Shown here one piece after another: positions 27,182 to 36,211 of a stretch of 64,000 bases of DNA. The notes beneath the pieces were generated by a model that did not search any database, was not told where the DNA came from, and was given only the letters and a program-made list of their open reading frames with translations. Positions within the stretch are counted from its first letter, which is position 1. Each line of letters begins with the position of its first letter. Both the position numbers and the translations under genes were made by a program. This DNA is from Thalassospira australica (GTDB lineage Bacteria > Pseudomonadota > Alphaproteobacteria > Rhodospirillales > Thalassospiraceae): NCBI RefSeq assembly GCF_000763295.1, contig NZ_JRJE01000009.1, positions 186,001 to 250,000 of the forward strand, given 5' to 3'.

Positions 27182-28051
27182 CTAAAATGGCAAGACCGTC
27201 TGAAAAGAGAACGGATCAATATCGGCCTCGGCTCCGCGTTTGTCATCATATGTCAGACGCACTTGGGTCATGAACTCATCCTTACTGATCATTTTATCGC
27301 CATCAGCGTCAAATTCTGGAAACAGAAGTTCAAGACGTCGACTTTCGGTGCGCAACCGTTGGCGGTTGGCCTCAGAAGAACCGGGCAATTGTTCAACCGC
27401 GGAAAATTCACGCCCGACCAGCACATGATCACCATTGATATCGCGCCGACGGAACATCCAGCTTGCATAGGCGGCGGCTTCATCCGCACTAATCCGGCCG
27501 TCCTGATCAATATCCACCGGGTGATATTGTTCGCGGTAGACCTTGACCTGCTCGGGAATGCCCAGTGGTGCAACACCAGAGCCAGCGTTTTGCTGGGCAA
27601 GCGCCTTGGCTATTGCCTCGCTCAGTCCGGGGATATTTGCCGCGCCGTCACCGGAAACGCCAGGCAGCCCTGAATTTGATCCATCCCCGGCAAGGCCATT
27701 AAGCCCTGAAAGCCCGCCCATACCAAATTGGGACATCAGTTCGGGGTTGCTTTGCAATTGTTTCATGATCAAGGGCAGCAAGTCGCGCATCTGCGGTGAT
27801 GATACCTCGGGCGAGGTTGATCCATTTCCGGTCGGATCCAGACCAAGCCCTTGCGCAAACGCCGATCCATTGCCAAACGGGCTTTGGCCGAGAACAGCAA
27901 AAGCCCCAAAGAATGTGCAACCTATTAATAGAATGGCAGCTTTTATCCGCAAAAATCGCTTCCTTCGTTTCGCTGACGCTGCCCCGCGCCAGTAAATCGG
28001 CAGCCCCAAACGCGGGGTTATTTCATTCCCGATGGTCGATTTTCTGATCAT
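27182..28051 (-). CDS. Exported EF-hand calcium-binding domain protein
   Basis: The 289-residue protein has a hydrophobic segment at about 36-55 after a basic stretch (KRRKRFLRIK). The n-region is longer than usual, so it may be a signal anchor. Next comes a Gly/Ser/Asn-rich low-complexity region, then three EF-hand loops: DIDQDGRISADE (about 179), DINGDHVLVGRE (about 203, ending E) and DADGDKMISKDE (about 248). It should bind calcium in the periplasm or at the surface; its role is unknown. It is divergent from the dcw cluster, sharing a 452-bp region that contains MraZ-type repeats. Confidence 0.85.
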   Translation of the reverse strand: MIRKSTIGNEITPRLGLPIYWRGAASAKRRKRFLRIKAAILLIGCTFFGAFAVLGQSPFGNGSAFAQGLGLDPTGNGSTSPEVSSPQMRDLLPLIMKQLQSNPELMSQFGMGGLSGLNGLAGDGSNSGLPGVSGDGAANIPGLSEAIAKALAQQNAGSGVAPLGIPEQVKVYREQYHPVDIDQDGRISADEAAAYASWMFRRRDINGDHVLVGREFSAVEQLPGSSEANRQRLRTESRRLELLFPEFDADGDKMISKDEFMTQVRLTYDDKRGAEADIDPFSFQTVLPF

Positions 28052-28197
28052 CCAGGATCACACCACCATCTTGCAGGAGTATGCCCGCGCATCAAACCCG
28101 ATTGGGAGTCAAATCGCAAATTGTCTTCAATCATCCCATCAAAATCCAATTCTGCATCGGGTCCATCAAAACCCAAATTTCGGTTTTCGATGGCCTG

Positions 28198-28236
28198 TCC
28201 ATGGGTATCCATGGAACGGGTTTGGGATTTTATGGG
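28198..28236. promoter_or_regulatory. Palindrome plus degenerate ATGGG array between EF-hand gene and mraZ
   Basis: A palindrome TCCATGGGTATCCATGGA lies at 28198-28215. TGGG-like tetramers at 28202, 28212 (TGGA), 28223 and 28233 follow with 10, 11 and 10 bp spacing, in the opposite orientation to the main MraZ box. It may be a second, weaker MraZ-binding array. The 28052-28503 gap has no supported gene. Confidence 0.35.
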
Positions 28237-28270
28237 CAGAAGGCAGTTAACCTTGTGATTCCTGACGTTT

Positions 28271-28300
28271 TTGGTGGAAATCAGCCTTTTTGCATATAGA
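28271..28300 (+). promoter_or_regulatory. Predicted promoter of the dcw cluster
   Basis: TTGGTG at 28271-28276 and TATAGA at 28295-28300 are separated by 18 bp. A transcript starting near 28307 would carry the MraZ box in its leader region, 30-80 nt downstream. The hexamer match is moderate, so other promoters are possible. Confidence 0.4.
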
Positions 28301-28339
28301 GCTGAAACCGTCGGAAAGCACCAAAACGTCACATTTGAA

Positions 28340-28384
28340 CCCATCAAATCCCATTGACCCCCATCATTTCCCATGGTACCCCAT
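28340..28384 (-). promoter_or_regulatory. MraZ operator: five CCCAT repeats with exact 10-bp period
   Basis: CCCAT occurs at 28340, 28350, 28360, 28370 and 28380, each separated by 5 nt. On the other strand this is ATGGG-N5 repeated, which is the known TGGG-type MraZ binding site (three repeats in E. coli). It lies 120 bp before the mraZ start, so MraZ should repress its own cluster. Confidence 0.9.
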
Positions 28385-28503
28385 AAAGAGGCACAAATTC
28401 CGTGCCATGCGGGGCATATCCATTTCAGACAGCAACAGGTCATGTGACCGCCCATTACGGGTCTTGTTTTGAAATCGGATTTTTTGATCAGGGGAATGGC
28501 GAC

Positions 28504-29007
28504 GTGCTGTTCACAGGGACGCACATTCACAAGCTGGACCGGAAGGGACGCGTATCTGTCCCCAAACGGTTCCGTGCGGCCCTTGACCAGGAAGAATTCG
28601 CGGGCATCTACCTGTATCAATCTCACAAGGAAAGCGCGCTTGAAGGCTGTAGTCACAGCCATATGGAACGCATTGCCGCATCACTTGACGAACTCGACAT
28701 GTTCTCTGACGAAGCTGATGATCTGGCGGATACCATCCTTGGCTCCTCGCATATGCTTCCTTACGACGGCGAAGGCCGCATCATTCTGCCCGCAGAATTG
28801 ATCGAATTTGCCCGTATCGAAGATCAGGTGGCCTTTGTCGGCCGTGGTCGCACCTTCCGCCTGTGGAACCCGGACATCTTCAAGCCCCTGCAAGATGCCA
28901 GCCGGACCCGCACGCTCAACCGTGGTGCGACGCTTAAGCTCAAACCGATGGCCGAACTCCCCAAAGGCGCACGTCCCGGCGCCCCCAGCGAGGAGGACGC
29001 ATCATGA
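28504..29007 (+). CDS. mraZ: Transcriptional regulator MraZ
   Basis: This 167-residue DNA-binding protein is made of two AbrB-like swapped-hairpin modules, each with a DxKGR-type motif: KLDRKGRVSVPKRFR near residue 9 and YDGEGRIILPAELIEF near 87. MraZ forms a ring-shaped oligomer and represses the dcw operon by binding TGGG repeats; five such repeats lie upstream. The start is GTG 28504, preceded by AGGGG with 9-nt spacing; it matches the family N-terminus, and a longer frame back to 28402 would add 34 unrelated residues. It overlaps rsmH by 4 nt (ATGA). Confidence 0.93.
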   Translation: MLFTGTHIHKLDRKGRVSVPKRFRAALDQEEFAGIYLYQSHKESALEGCSHSHMERIAASLDELDMFSDEADDLADTILGSSHMLPYDGEGRIILPAELIEFARIEDQVAFVGRGRTFRLWNPDIFKPLQDASRTRTLNRGATLKLKPMAELPKGARPGAPSEEDAS

Positions 29008-29990
29008 GCGATGATGATCTAAGCTTTGCCACAGAAGACCGTCCGCACAAGCCGGTCCTGCTGCGCGAGGTTCTTGATGCCCTTGCCCCGCGTGACGGCG
29101 AAATCATGGTCGACGGCACCTTTGGCGCAGGCGGTTACTCCCGCGCCATTCTTGATTCTGCGAAATGCGAACTTTACGGCATTGATCGCGATCCTACCGC
29201 CGTTGCCACCGGTAAAAAGTTTGAAGCCGAATACGATGGCCGCTTCCACATGGTTGAGGGTTGCTTTGGTGATATCGGTCGCCTGATCCCGGCGGCAGGT
29301 GCGCAGAGGGTTGACGGCATCGTTCTGGATATCGGCGTGTCATCCATGCAGCTTGATCAGGCCGATCGTGGGTTTTCATTCCGCGAGGACGGTCCGCTTG
29401 ATATGCGCATGTCGATGTCTGGCCCAACAGCGGCCGACTTCGTCAACACCGCCGAAGAAGTCGATATTGCCAACGTGATTTATCGGTATGGCGAAGAACG
29501 CGCGTCACGCAAGGTCGCACGCAAAATCATAGAAACCCGTGACGACGAACCCTTTGCCACGACATCGCAACTGGCCCGTGCCGTGCGGTCTGTGGTGCGT
29601 AAATCCAAGGATGGCATTGATCCGGCCACCCGCACATTCCAGGCACTCCGCATCTATGTAAACGACGAGCTTGGCGAACTTGAACGCGCGATGCATGCGG
29701 CAGAAACGCTGCTTAATCCCGGCGGCCGCCTAGTAGTTGTAACTTTCCATTCCCTTGAAGACCGTCAGGTCAAAACATTCATGAAGGAACGGTCGGGCGA
29801 TCCGAACAAAATGTCACGACGTCTACCCGGTGAACCGGAAGTCGCCATTCCAACATTTACCACGATCACGCGCAAGGCCGTCACCGGCCAAAAGGACGAA
29901 ATCCGCGCCAATCCGCGCGCCCGTTCGGCAAAGCTGCGTGCCGTGGCCCGCAATGACCAGCCCGCGACATCGCAAGGGGGGCAGAAATGA
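29004..29990 (+). CDS. rsmH: 16S rRNA (cytosine1402-N4)-methyltransferase
   Basis: The 328-residue enzyme uses S-adenosylmethionine to methylate N4 of C1402 in 16S rRNA, in the ribosomal P site. HKPVLLREVLDAL, VDGTFGAGGYSRAIL and DIGVSSMQLDQADRGFSF are the classical MraW/RsmH motifs. It overlaps mraZ and ftsL by 4 nt each, so translation is coupled. It is the usual second gene of dcw clusters. Confidence 0.97.
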   Translation: MSDDDLSFATEDRPHKPVLLREVLDALAPRDGEIMVDGTFGAGGYSRAILDSAKCELYGIDRDPTAVATGKKFEAEYDGRFHMVEGCFGDIGRLIPAAGAQRVDGIVLDIGVSSMQLDQADRGFSFREDGPLDMRMSMSGPTAADFVNTAEEVDIANVIYRYGEERASRKVARKIIETRDDEPFATTSQLARAVRSVVRKSKDGIDPATRTFQALRIYVNDELGELERAMHAAETLLNPGGRLVVVTFHSLEDRQVKTFMKERSGDPNKMSRRLPGEPEVAIPTFTTITRKAVTGQKDEIRANPRARSAKLRAVARNDQPATSQGGQK

Positions 29991-30418
29991 CCCGTGCGGT
30001 AACCATTATCGGCCTGGTTTTGACCATCCTGATCGGCACTGGCACCTATTGGGTCAGCCACGAGGTTGAACGTCTTGAAAAGCAGTACGCGCAAATTCAG
30101 TCAGAAATCCTTGCTGAACAGGAAAGCATTCATGTCCTTCAGGCAGAATGGAGCTATCTGAACAATCCGGAACGGATTGAACGTCTGTCTCAGCAATATC
30201 TGAGCCTGGCACAAATTGAAGTGCCTCAGATGGCACGCATTGATGATCTGCCAGAAGACGCTGACCTGCACCAGTATCGCATTGACAAGTTCGGCGAGGC
30301 GGTAGCCTTCATGCCGATCCCGCGCGCCCGCCCCGGCGACCTGATGTATGACGAGGCAGCCGATGCGATGATCATTGATGCACCCTCAGTTGCGGCAGAA
30401 ATCGGGGGCGCACAATGA
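29987..30418 (+). CDS. ftsL: Cell division protein FtsL
   Basis: The 143-residue protein has one membrane helix at about residues 5-24 followed by a periplasmic coiled coil (HEVERLEKQYAQIQSEILAEQ) and the SYLNNPERIERLSQQYL motif shared by alphaproteobacterial FtsL. With FtsB and FtsQ it activates the septal synthase FtsWI. The acidic tail after about residue 85 has low conservation. The position between rsmH and ftsI supports the call. Confidence 0.9.
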   Translation: MTRAVTIIGLVLTILIGTGTYWVSHEVERLEKQYAQIQSEILAEQESIHVLQAEWSYLNNPERIERLSQQYLSLAQIEVPQMARIDDLPEDADLHQYRIDKFGEAVAFMPIPRARPGDLMYDEAADAMIIDAPSVAAEIGGAQ

Positions 30419-32133
30419 GCTTTACCCGTTTTTCATACTGGCTGCGGGGCGACCGCCCGGAACTGGGCCCGGATCAACGCGAACGTCTTGCGCTTGAAAC
30501 CGCACGTAACCGTATTTTCATTACCGGTGCGATGTTCATCATCGGTTTCTGCTGGATCACTTATGGGTTGGTAGATGCATCTGTTCTGCGCCAGGGCAAT
30601 GAGCCCGCTGTCGCATCGGGCACTGACACCCGCGAACTTAAAACCGAACGCGCCGATATTGTTGATCGCAACGGCATGCTGCTTGCGACCGATCTTCCGA
30701 CCAATTCGCTTTATGCTGACGCCCGTGTCGTCAAAGACCCGGTTGGGTCGGCCGATCTGCTGCTGACCGCCCTTCCCGGTCTGGATCGCGACACGCTGAT
30801 CCGCAACCTGAGTTCGCGCAAGGCATTTGTCTGGCTTCGCCGCAACCTGACGCCCGAACAGCAATATGAAGTCAATTCACTTGGCATTCCGGGTTTGAAC
30901 TTCCAGCGTGAAGAACGCCGCATTTATCCGCATGGTCGTTTGTTCTCGCATGTTCTGGGTTTCACTGACATCGACAATAACGGCATCGCCGGTGCCGAAC
31001 GCGAATTTGATAACGAACTTCGCATCAACAACGGTCCGCTTGAACTTTCCCTTGATACCCGTGTGCAATATGCACTTGAGGAAGAAGTCGCAACCGCGAT
31101 GGAAACCTATAGCGCGGTTGGCGCTGCCGGGTTGGTGATGGATGTCTATACCGGTGAAGTCGTCGCCATGACGTCGCTTCCGAACTTTGACCCCCATCGT
31201 CCGGGACAGGCCCCGGCAGATGCGCGGTTCAATCGTTCGACCCTTGGCGTCTATGAAATGGGGTCGGTGTTCAAACTGTTTAACACCGCCATCGCACTGG
31301 AAACCGGGACATCGACGCTTAATTCCGTATATGACGCAAGCGAGCCGCTGCCGGTTGCCGGGTTTAAAATCCGCGATTATCACGCCGAAAATCGTTGGCT
31401 GACCTTGCCGGAAATTCTTGTGCACAGCTCCAACATCGGGTCTGCGCGCATGGCAATGGCCTTTGGCGGAGAGAACCAGCGCAAGTATCTCAAAAAGCTT
31501 GGCATGCTCGACAAACCGCAGATCGAGCTTCCTGAAGTTGGCGGGCCGCTGGTGCCCAGCCCTTGGCGCGAAATCAATACCATGACGATTTCGTTCGGTC
31601 ATGGTTTGGCCGTGACACCACTTCAGGTCGTCAGTGGCATTTCCACCATTGTGAACGGTGGCATTCGCCGACCGGCAACCATCCTCAAACAGGATGGCGC
31701 ACCGGCAGGCGAACGTGTGTTTTCCCAGAAAACGTCGGAACTGCTGCGTCGCTTGATGCGGCTGGTGGTTACCGAAGGTTCTGGCAAGAAGGCCGAAGTG
31801 GCGGGTTACTTCCTGGGCGGGAAGACCGGCACGTCGGAAAAACTTGTGAACGGGCGCTACGTAAAGAACGCCCGCATGTCGACCTTTGTCGCCGCCTTCC
31901 CGATGCAGGACCCTAAATATGTGGTTCTGGTGACGCTAGACGAGCCCAAAGGCACCAAAGAAACGTATGGATTTGCCACAGCAGGTTGGGTGTCCGCCCC
32001 TGCCGTTGGCAAGGTTGTGACACGTATTGCTCCCCTTTTGGGCATTGAACCGGCGAATGCGAAGGCGCCGGAGATTGAGCAAGCGCTGCAGATCGAACTT
32101 CGCAAGGGGGAGCGCAAACTTGCGTCTTTCTGA
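30415..32133 (+). CDS. ftsI: Peptidoglycan transpeptidase FtsI (PBP3)
   Basis: This 572-residue septal class B penicillin-binding protein has a membrane helix near residues 35-55, a pedestal domain (about 75-200) and a transpeptidase domain. The catalytic motifs are SVFK at about 284-287, SSN near 338 and KTGT near 470. It cross-links septal peptidoglycan together with FtsW. Its last 14 nt overlap the murE start, and it overlaps ftsL by 4 nt. Confidence 0.97.
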   Translation: MSFTRFSYWLRGDRPELGPDQRERLALETARNRIFITGAMFIIGFCWITYGLVDASVLRQGNEPAVASGTDTRELKTERADIVDRNGMLLATDLPTNSLYADARVVKDPVGSADLLLTALPGLDRDTLIRNLSSRKAFVWLRRNLTPEQQYEVNSLGIPGLNFQREERRIYPHGRLFSHVLGFTDIDNNGIAGAEREFDNELRINNGPLELSLDTRVQYALEEEVATAMETYSAVGAAGLVMDVYTGEVVAMTSLPNFDPHRPGQAPADARFNRSTLGVYEMGSVFKLFNTAIALETGTSTLNSVYDASEPLPVAGFKIRDYHAENRWLTLPEILVHSSNIGSARMAMAFGGENQRKYLKKLGMLDKPQIELPEVGGPLVPSPWREINTMTISFGHGLAVTPLQVVSGISTIVNGGIRRPATILKQDGAPAGERVFSQKTSELLRRLMRLVVTEGSGKKAEVAGYFLGGKTGTSEKLVNGRYVKNARMSTFVAAFPMQDPKYVVLVTLDEPKGTKETYGFATAGWVSAPAVGKVVTRIAPLLGIEPANAKAPEIEQALQIELRKGERKLASF

Positions 32134-33580
32134 GCTCATGGCAGGTGATCAGGCGGCATTGAAACATGCCGAAGGACAGGACCCGAACATTACGGGCCTG
32201 ACAGCAGACTCTCGCACCGTTAAGGATGGCTATATGTTTGCCGCCCTTTCCGGCGCACGAGACGACGGCTCCAAGTATATCGAAGATGCGATCAAACTTG
32301 GGGCAGCAGCCATTCTGGCAAAGGACGGCACACCAAAACCGGCTGCCCCTACGGTTCCCCTCATCCCGGTGGAAAATCCGCGCAAACGGTATGCCCAGCT
32401 TGCGGCACGCTTTTATGGTCAGCAACCGGCAAACATTGCAGCAATCACCGGAACCAACGGCAAAACATCGACCGCGATCTTTACCGAGCAGCTCTGGACG
32501 ATCCTTGGCAACTTGTCGGGCTCCATCGGAACGCTTGGCATTCGTGCGGCCGGCGCAAAAATCCCCGGTTCGCTTACAACACCTGATCCTGTCGCCCTGC
32601 ATCAAAGCCTTGATGAAATGTGTGGCATCGGGGTCACCCATGTTGCGATGGAGGCAAGCTCGCACGGGCTTGATCAGTACCGTCTTGATGGCGTGAAAGT
32701 CACGGTTGCAGCGTTTACCAACCTGTCCCGTGATCATCTGGATTATCACGGGACGTTTGAAAATTACTTCGCCGCCAAGGCGCGTCTGTTTTCTGACCTT
32801 CTGGTAGCAGATGGCACCGCCGTCCTGAATGCCGACGTCGAACAGTTCGGATTGCTTAAACAGATGTGTGCAAAACGTGGTGTCAATGTTCTGTCCTATG
32901 GTCAAAATGCTGATGACATCAAGCTGCTGGATGCTGTTCCTGACAGCACCGGCACCAAGATCACCCTTGCGGCCAACAAGGGTGAATACAGCGTTCACCT
33001 GCCCCTGATGGGCAGCTTCCAGGTGATGAATGCGCTTGCCGCCCTTTCCATCGTTGTTGCATCGGGTGCCGATTTTGATCAGGCGGTCCTTGCCCTTGAA
33101 AAGCTTGAAGGTGTGCGCGGTCGTTTGGAAATGGTGGGTAAAACCAGTTTTGGCGCACCGGTATTTGTCGATTACGCCCACACCCCGGATGCACTGGAAA
33201 CCGTCATCAAGGCGGTTCGTCCGCATTGCAAAGGCCGCATCGTTTGTGTATTTGGTGCCGGCGGAGACCGTGACGTTGGGAAACGCCCGTTGATGGGCCA
33301 GGTTGCCCATGATTTCGCCGATATTGCTATCATCACCGATGATAATCCGCGCAGCGAAGATCCGGCCATCATTCGCGCCGCGATCAAGGACAAGTGCGAA
33401 GGTGCTGTTGAGATCGCTGACCGCGCAGAAGCCATCAAACGTGGCATTGGCATACTTCAACGCAACGATGTCCTTATTGTTGCCGGAAAAGGCCATGAAA
33501 GAGGCCAAATCATCGGCGATACGGTTCTTCCGTTTGATGATGCATCTGTTGCCCACAGCATTCTTGTTGGCGGCAATTGA
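32120..33580 (+). CDS. murE: UDP-MurNAc-L-Ala-D-Glu:meso-diaminopimelate ligase
   Basis: The 486-residue Mur ligase adds meso-diaminopimelate to the UDP-MurNAc dipeptide with ATP. GTNGKTST is the P-loop. The DNPRSEDP motif marks the enzyme as DAP-adding rather than lysine-adding. I set the start at TTG 32120, which gives the family start (M)RLSELMAGD and has AAGGGGGAG 8 nt upstream; the alternative ATG 32138 removes six conserved residues. The TTG start lies within the last codons of ftsI. Confidence 0.94.
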   Translation: MRLSELMAGDQAALKHAEGQDPNITGLTADSRTVKDGYMFAALSGARDDGSKYIEDAIKLGAAAILAKDGTPKPAAPTVPLIPVENPRKRYAQLAARFYGQQPANIAAITGTNGKTSTAIFTEQLWTILGNLSGSIGTLGIRAAGAKIPGSLTTPDPVALHQSLDEMCGIGVTHVAMEASSHGLDQYRLDGVKVTVAAFTNLSRDHLDYHGTFENYFAAKARLFSDLLVADGTAVLNADVEQFGLLKQMCAKRGVNVLSYGQNADDIKLLDAVPDSTGTKITLAANKGEYSVHLPLMGSFQVMNALAALSIVVASGADFDQAVLALEKLEGVRGRLEMVGKTSFGAPVFVDYAHTPDALETVIKAVRPHCKGRIVCVFGAGGDRDVGKRPLMGQVAHDFADIAIITDDNPRSEDPAIIRAAIKDKCEGAVEIADRAEAIKRGIGILQRNDVLIVAGKGHERGQIIGDTVLPFDDASVAHSILVGGN

Positions 33581-33639
33581 CCTTAATTCCCGTTACGGCG
33601 CTTTGGCCGTGATGGTCTGACCGAAAAGAAAGCAACGTT

Positions 33640-35082
33640 ATGACGAAGGCTGTTTTATGGACGGCAAAAGATGCCGAAACTGCGACCGGTGGCAAGACCA
33701 CAGATGACTGGACGGTAACGGGCATCTCAATTGACAGCCGAAAAGTCAGCAAAGGCGATCTGTTCATCGCCCTTAAAGGCCCGAATTTCGACGGCCATAA
33801 ATTTGCCCAGGCAGCCCTTGATGCCGGGGCAAATGCCGTCATGGTATCGGATGCGACGGGCATCACCGATGCTAACAAGGTTCTGTTGGTGAACGACACG
33901 ATGGCTGCGCTTGAAGATCTGGGCAAAGCCGGACGCGCACGCAGCGATGCAAAAATCGTCGCCATCACCGGCAGTGTTGGCAAGACTGGCACCAAGGAAG
34001 CGTTGAAATACGTGCTGTCCCAGCAGGAAAAAACCCACGCCAGCCCGGCAAGCTTTAACAATCACTGGGGGGTGCCGATTACACTGGCGACCCTGCCTGT
34101 TGATGCGAAGTACGCTGTTGTTGAAATCGGCATGAACCATCCGGGTGAAATCAGCCCGTTGGTCAAATTGGTCAAGCCATCTGTCGCCCTGATCACTACT
34201 GTTGTCGGCGCACACACAGAATTCTTCAAGGACGAAGCCGAAATCGCCATGGCCAAGGCCGAGATTTTTGACGGCCTTGAAAGTAACGGCACAGTCATCT
34301 TGAACCGCGACAACTTGCATTATTTCGCCCTTGCGCGCCGTGCGAAGGAACTCGGGATTGGCGACATCAAGTGCTTTGGTACCGATGCGGTATCAAATTA
34401 TCGCCTGTTTGAAGCCAACATCGTCACGGATGGCAGCGCAGTGCGCGCCCGTGTTGATGGTCGCGACCTTGAATATTTCATCGGTTGCCCAGGCGAACAT
34501 TGGGTTTTGAACTCTCTGGCGGTGCTGGGCTGTGTCACAGCACTTGGTGCTGATCCGGAACGTGCATCACAGGATTTGGCCGATGTCACCCCGCCTGCCG
34601 GGCGCGGCGAGATTTCCACGGTCAAGCTGCCCTGCGGCGACGGCACCTTTACGCTTATTGATGATTCCTATAATGCCAATCCGACCTCGATGATGGCGGG
34701 AATCAAGGTTCTGTCGCAAAGCAAGCCGGGCGAAGGTGGTCGTAAAATTGCCGTTCTTGGTGAAATGCGTGAACTGGGCGAAGACGCCGCAAAAATGCAT
34801 GGCGATCTGCATCACCCATTAACCTCGCTTGAAATTGATCAGGTTTATTCTGTTGGTCCGTTGATGGCTGAACTGGACAAAACGTTGCCTGCGGAACGCA
34901 ATGCCGGTCACTTTGACACCCCCGAAGACGCGATTGAGCCAATCAAGGCGGCTTTGCGTGCCGGTGACGTGGTTTTGGTCAAAGGGTCACTTGGCATTTA
35001 CGTTTCGAAAATTGTATCGGCCTTAAAATCCTGTGGCGTGGTGGACAATTCCACAACCGCAACAGAACAGGGTCAGCGCTGA
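33640..35082 (+). CDS. murF: UDP-MurNAc-tripeptide:D-alanyl-D-alanine ligase
   Basis: The 480-residue ATP-dependent ligase adds D-Ala-D-Ala to complete the pentapeptide. N-terminal SIDSRKVSKGDLFIALKG, P-loop GSVGKTGTKEAL, and the YNANPTSM motif of MurF are present. It lies 59 nt after murE and 30 nt before mraY. Confidence 0.96.
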   Translation: MTKAVLWTAKDAETATGGKTTDDWTVTGISIDSRKVSKGDLFIALKGPNFDGHKFAQAALDAGANAVMVSDATGITDANKVLLVNDTMAALEDLGKAGRARSDAKIVAITGSVGKTGTKEALKYVLSQQEKTHASPASFNNHWGVPITLATLPVDAKYAVVEIGMNHPGEISPLVKLVKPSVALITTVVGAHTEFFKDEAEIAMAKAEIFDGLESNGTVILNRDNLHYFALARRAKELGIGDIKCFGTDAVSNYRLFEANIVTDGSAVRARVDGRDLEYFIGCPGEHWVLNSLAVLGCVTALGADPERASQDLADVTPPAGRGEISTVKLPCGDGTFTLIDDSYNANPTSMMAGIKVLSQSKPGEGGRKIAVLGEMRELGEDAAKMHGDLHHPLTSLEIDQVYSVGPLMAELDKTLPAERNAGHFDTPEDAIEPIKAALRAGDVVLVKGSLGIYVSKIVSALKSCGVVDNSTTATEQGQR

Positions 35083-35112
35083 CCCTCAGTCGCAAAAGGA
35101 ACGACAAGAGCG

Positions 35113-36201
35113 ATGCTCTATAATCTGCTTTATCAATTTGCTGATCAGATGCCGGTACTGAATCTGTTTCGGTACATCACATTTCGTACGGGTGGTGCGA
35201 TCATCACCTCGCTGGTCCTGGCCTTTGTCATTGGCCCGCATCTGATCAACTGGTTGCGTTCCAAACAAAGCGAAGGTCAACCGATCCGCGAAGATGGCCC
35301 GGAAAGCCACCTTTTGACGAAAAAGGGTACGCCAACCATGGGCGGGCTTTTGTTGTTGATCTCAACATCAATTGCCACCCTGCTGTGGGCAGATTTGACC
35401 AATCCATACGTCTGGGCGGTTCTTCTGGTCACCATCGGCTATGGCTTCCTTGGGTTCCTTGACGACTTCCTGAAAGTTTCAAAACGCAATACCAAGGGCC
35501 TTCCGGGCAAGCTTAAACTTCTTGGCCAGTTTTCCATCGCGGCCCTTGCTGCATGGTGGATTTCATATAACACCGCCGATCCGCTTTCGACGGCACTTGC
35601 CTTCCCGTTTTTCAAGAACTTCCTGCTTGATCTGGGCTGGTTCTTTGTGCCGTTTGCCATGTTTGTCATGGTTGGGGCATCCAATTCGGTCAACCTGACC
35701 GATGGCCTGGATGGCTTGGCGATTGTGCCGGTAATGATTGCCGCCGCAAGCTTTGCACTGATCACCTATCTGATCGGTAACGTGCAGTTCGCGGAATATC
35801 TGCAAGTTCACTATGTCGCGGGTTCGGGTGAGTTAACCATTTTCCTTGGCGCGCTGGTCGGTGCCGGACTTGGGTTCCTTTGGTATAACGCCCCGCCCGC
35901 CATGGTATTTATGGGGGACACCGGGTCGCTCGCCCTTGGCGGCGCACTTGGAGCAGTTTCGGTTGTCACCAAACACGAACTGGTTCTGGCAATTATTGGC
36001 GGCTTGTTTGTCTTGGAAACCTTGTCGGTCATTATTCAGGTCGGCTCGTTCAAGCTAACAGGGAAACGCGTTTTCCGCATGGCACCGCTTCATCACCATT
36101 TTGAGAAAAAGGGCTGGCAGGAACCCACCATCGTGATCCGCTTTTGGATCATTGCGGTGATTCTGGCACTTGTCGGGCTTGCAACCCTGAAACTCCGGTA
36201 A
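35113..36201 (+). CDS. mraY: Phospho-MurNAc-pentapeptide transferase
   Basis: This 362-residue polytopic membrane enzyme, with about ten helices, links phospho-MurNAc-pentapeptide to undecaprenyl phosphate to make lipid I. Catalytic aspartates lie in [16 protein letters not shown] and [12 protein letters not shown], and the [12 protein letters not shown] loop is typical. It follows murF and precedes murD by 10 nt. Confidence 0.97.
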   Translation: MLYNLLYQFADQMPVLNLFRYITFRTGGAIITSLVLAFVIGPHLINWLRSKQSEGQPIREDGPESHLLTKKGTPTMGGLLLLISTSIATLLWADLTNPYVWAVLLVTIGYGFLGFLDDFLKVSKRNTKGLPGKLKLLGQFSIAALAAWWISYNTADPLSTALAFPFFKNFLLDLGWFFVPFAMFVMVGASNSVNLTDGLDGLAIVPVMIAAASFALITYLIGNVQFAEYLQVHYVAGSGELTIFLGALVGAGLGFLWYNAPPAMVFMGDTGSLALGGALGAVSVVTKHELVLAIIGGLFVLETLSVIIQVGSFKLTGKRVFRMAPLHHHFEKKGWQEPTIVIRFWIIAVILALVGLATLKLR

Positions 36202-36211
36202 GGACACCAAC

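Noticed and set aside
31913-33556. 547-codon open frame on the minus strand
   Set aside because: It lies fully antisense to murE and the end of ftsI, whose motifs are clear; it has no recognisable domain and is an artefact of GC-biased third positions.
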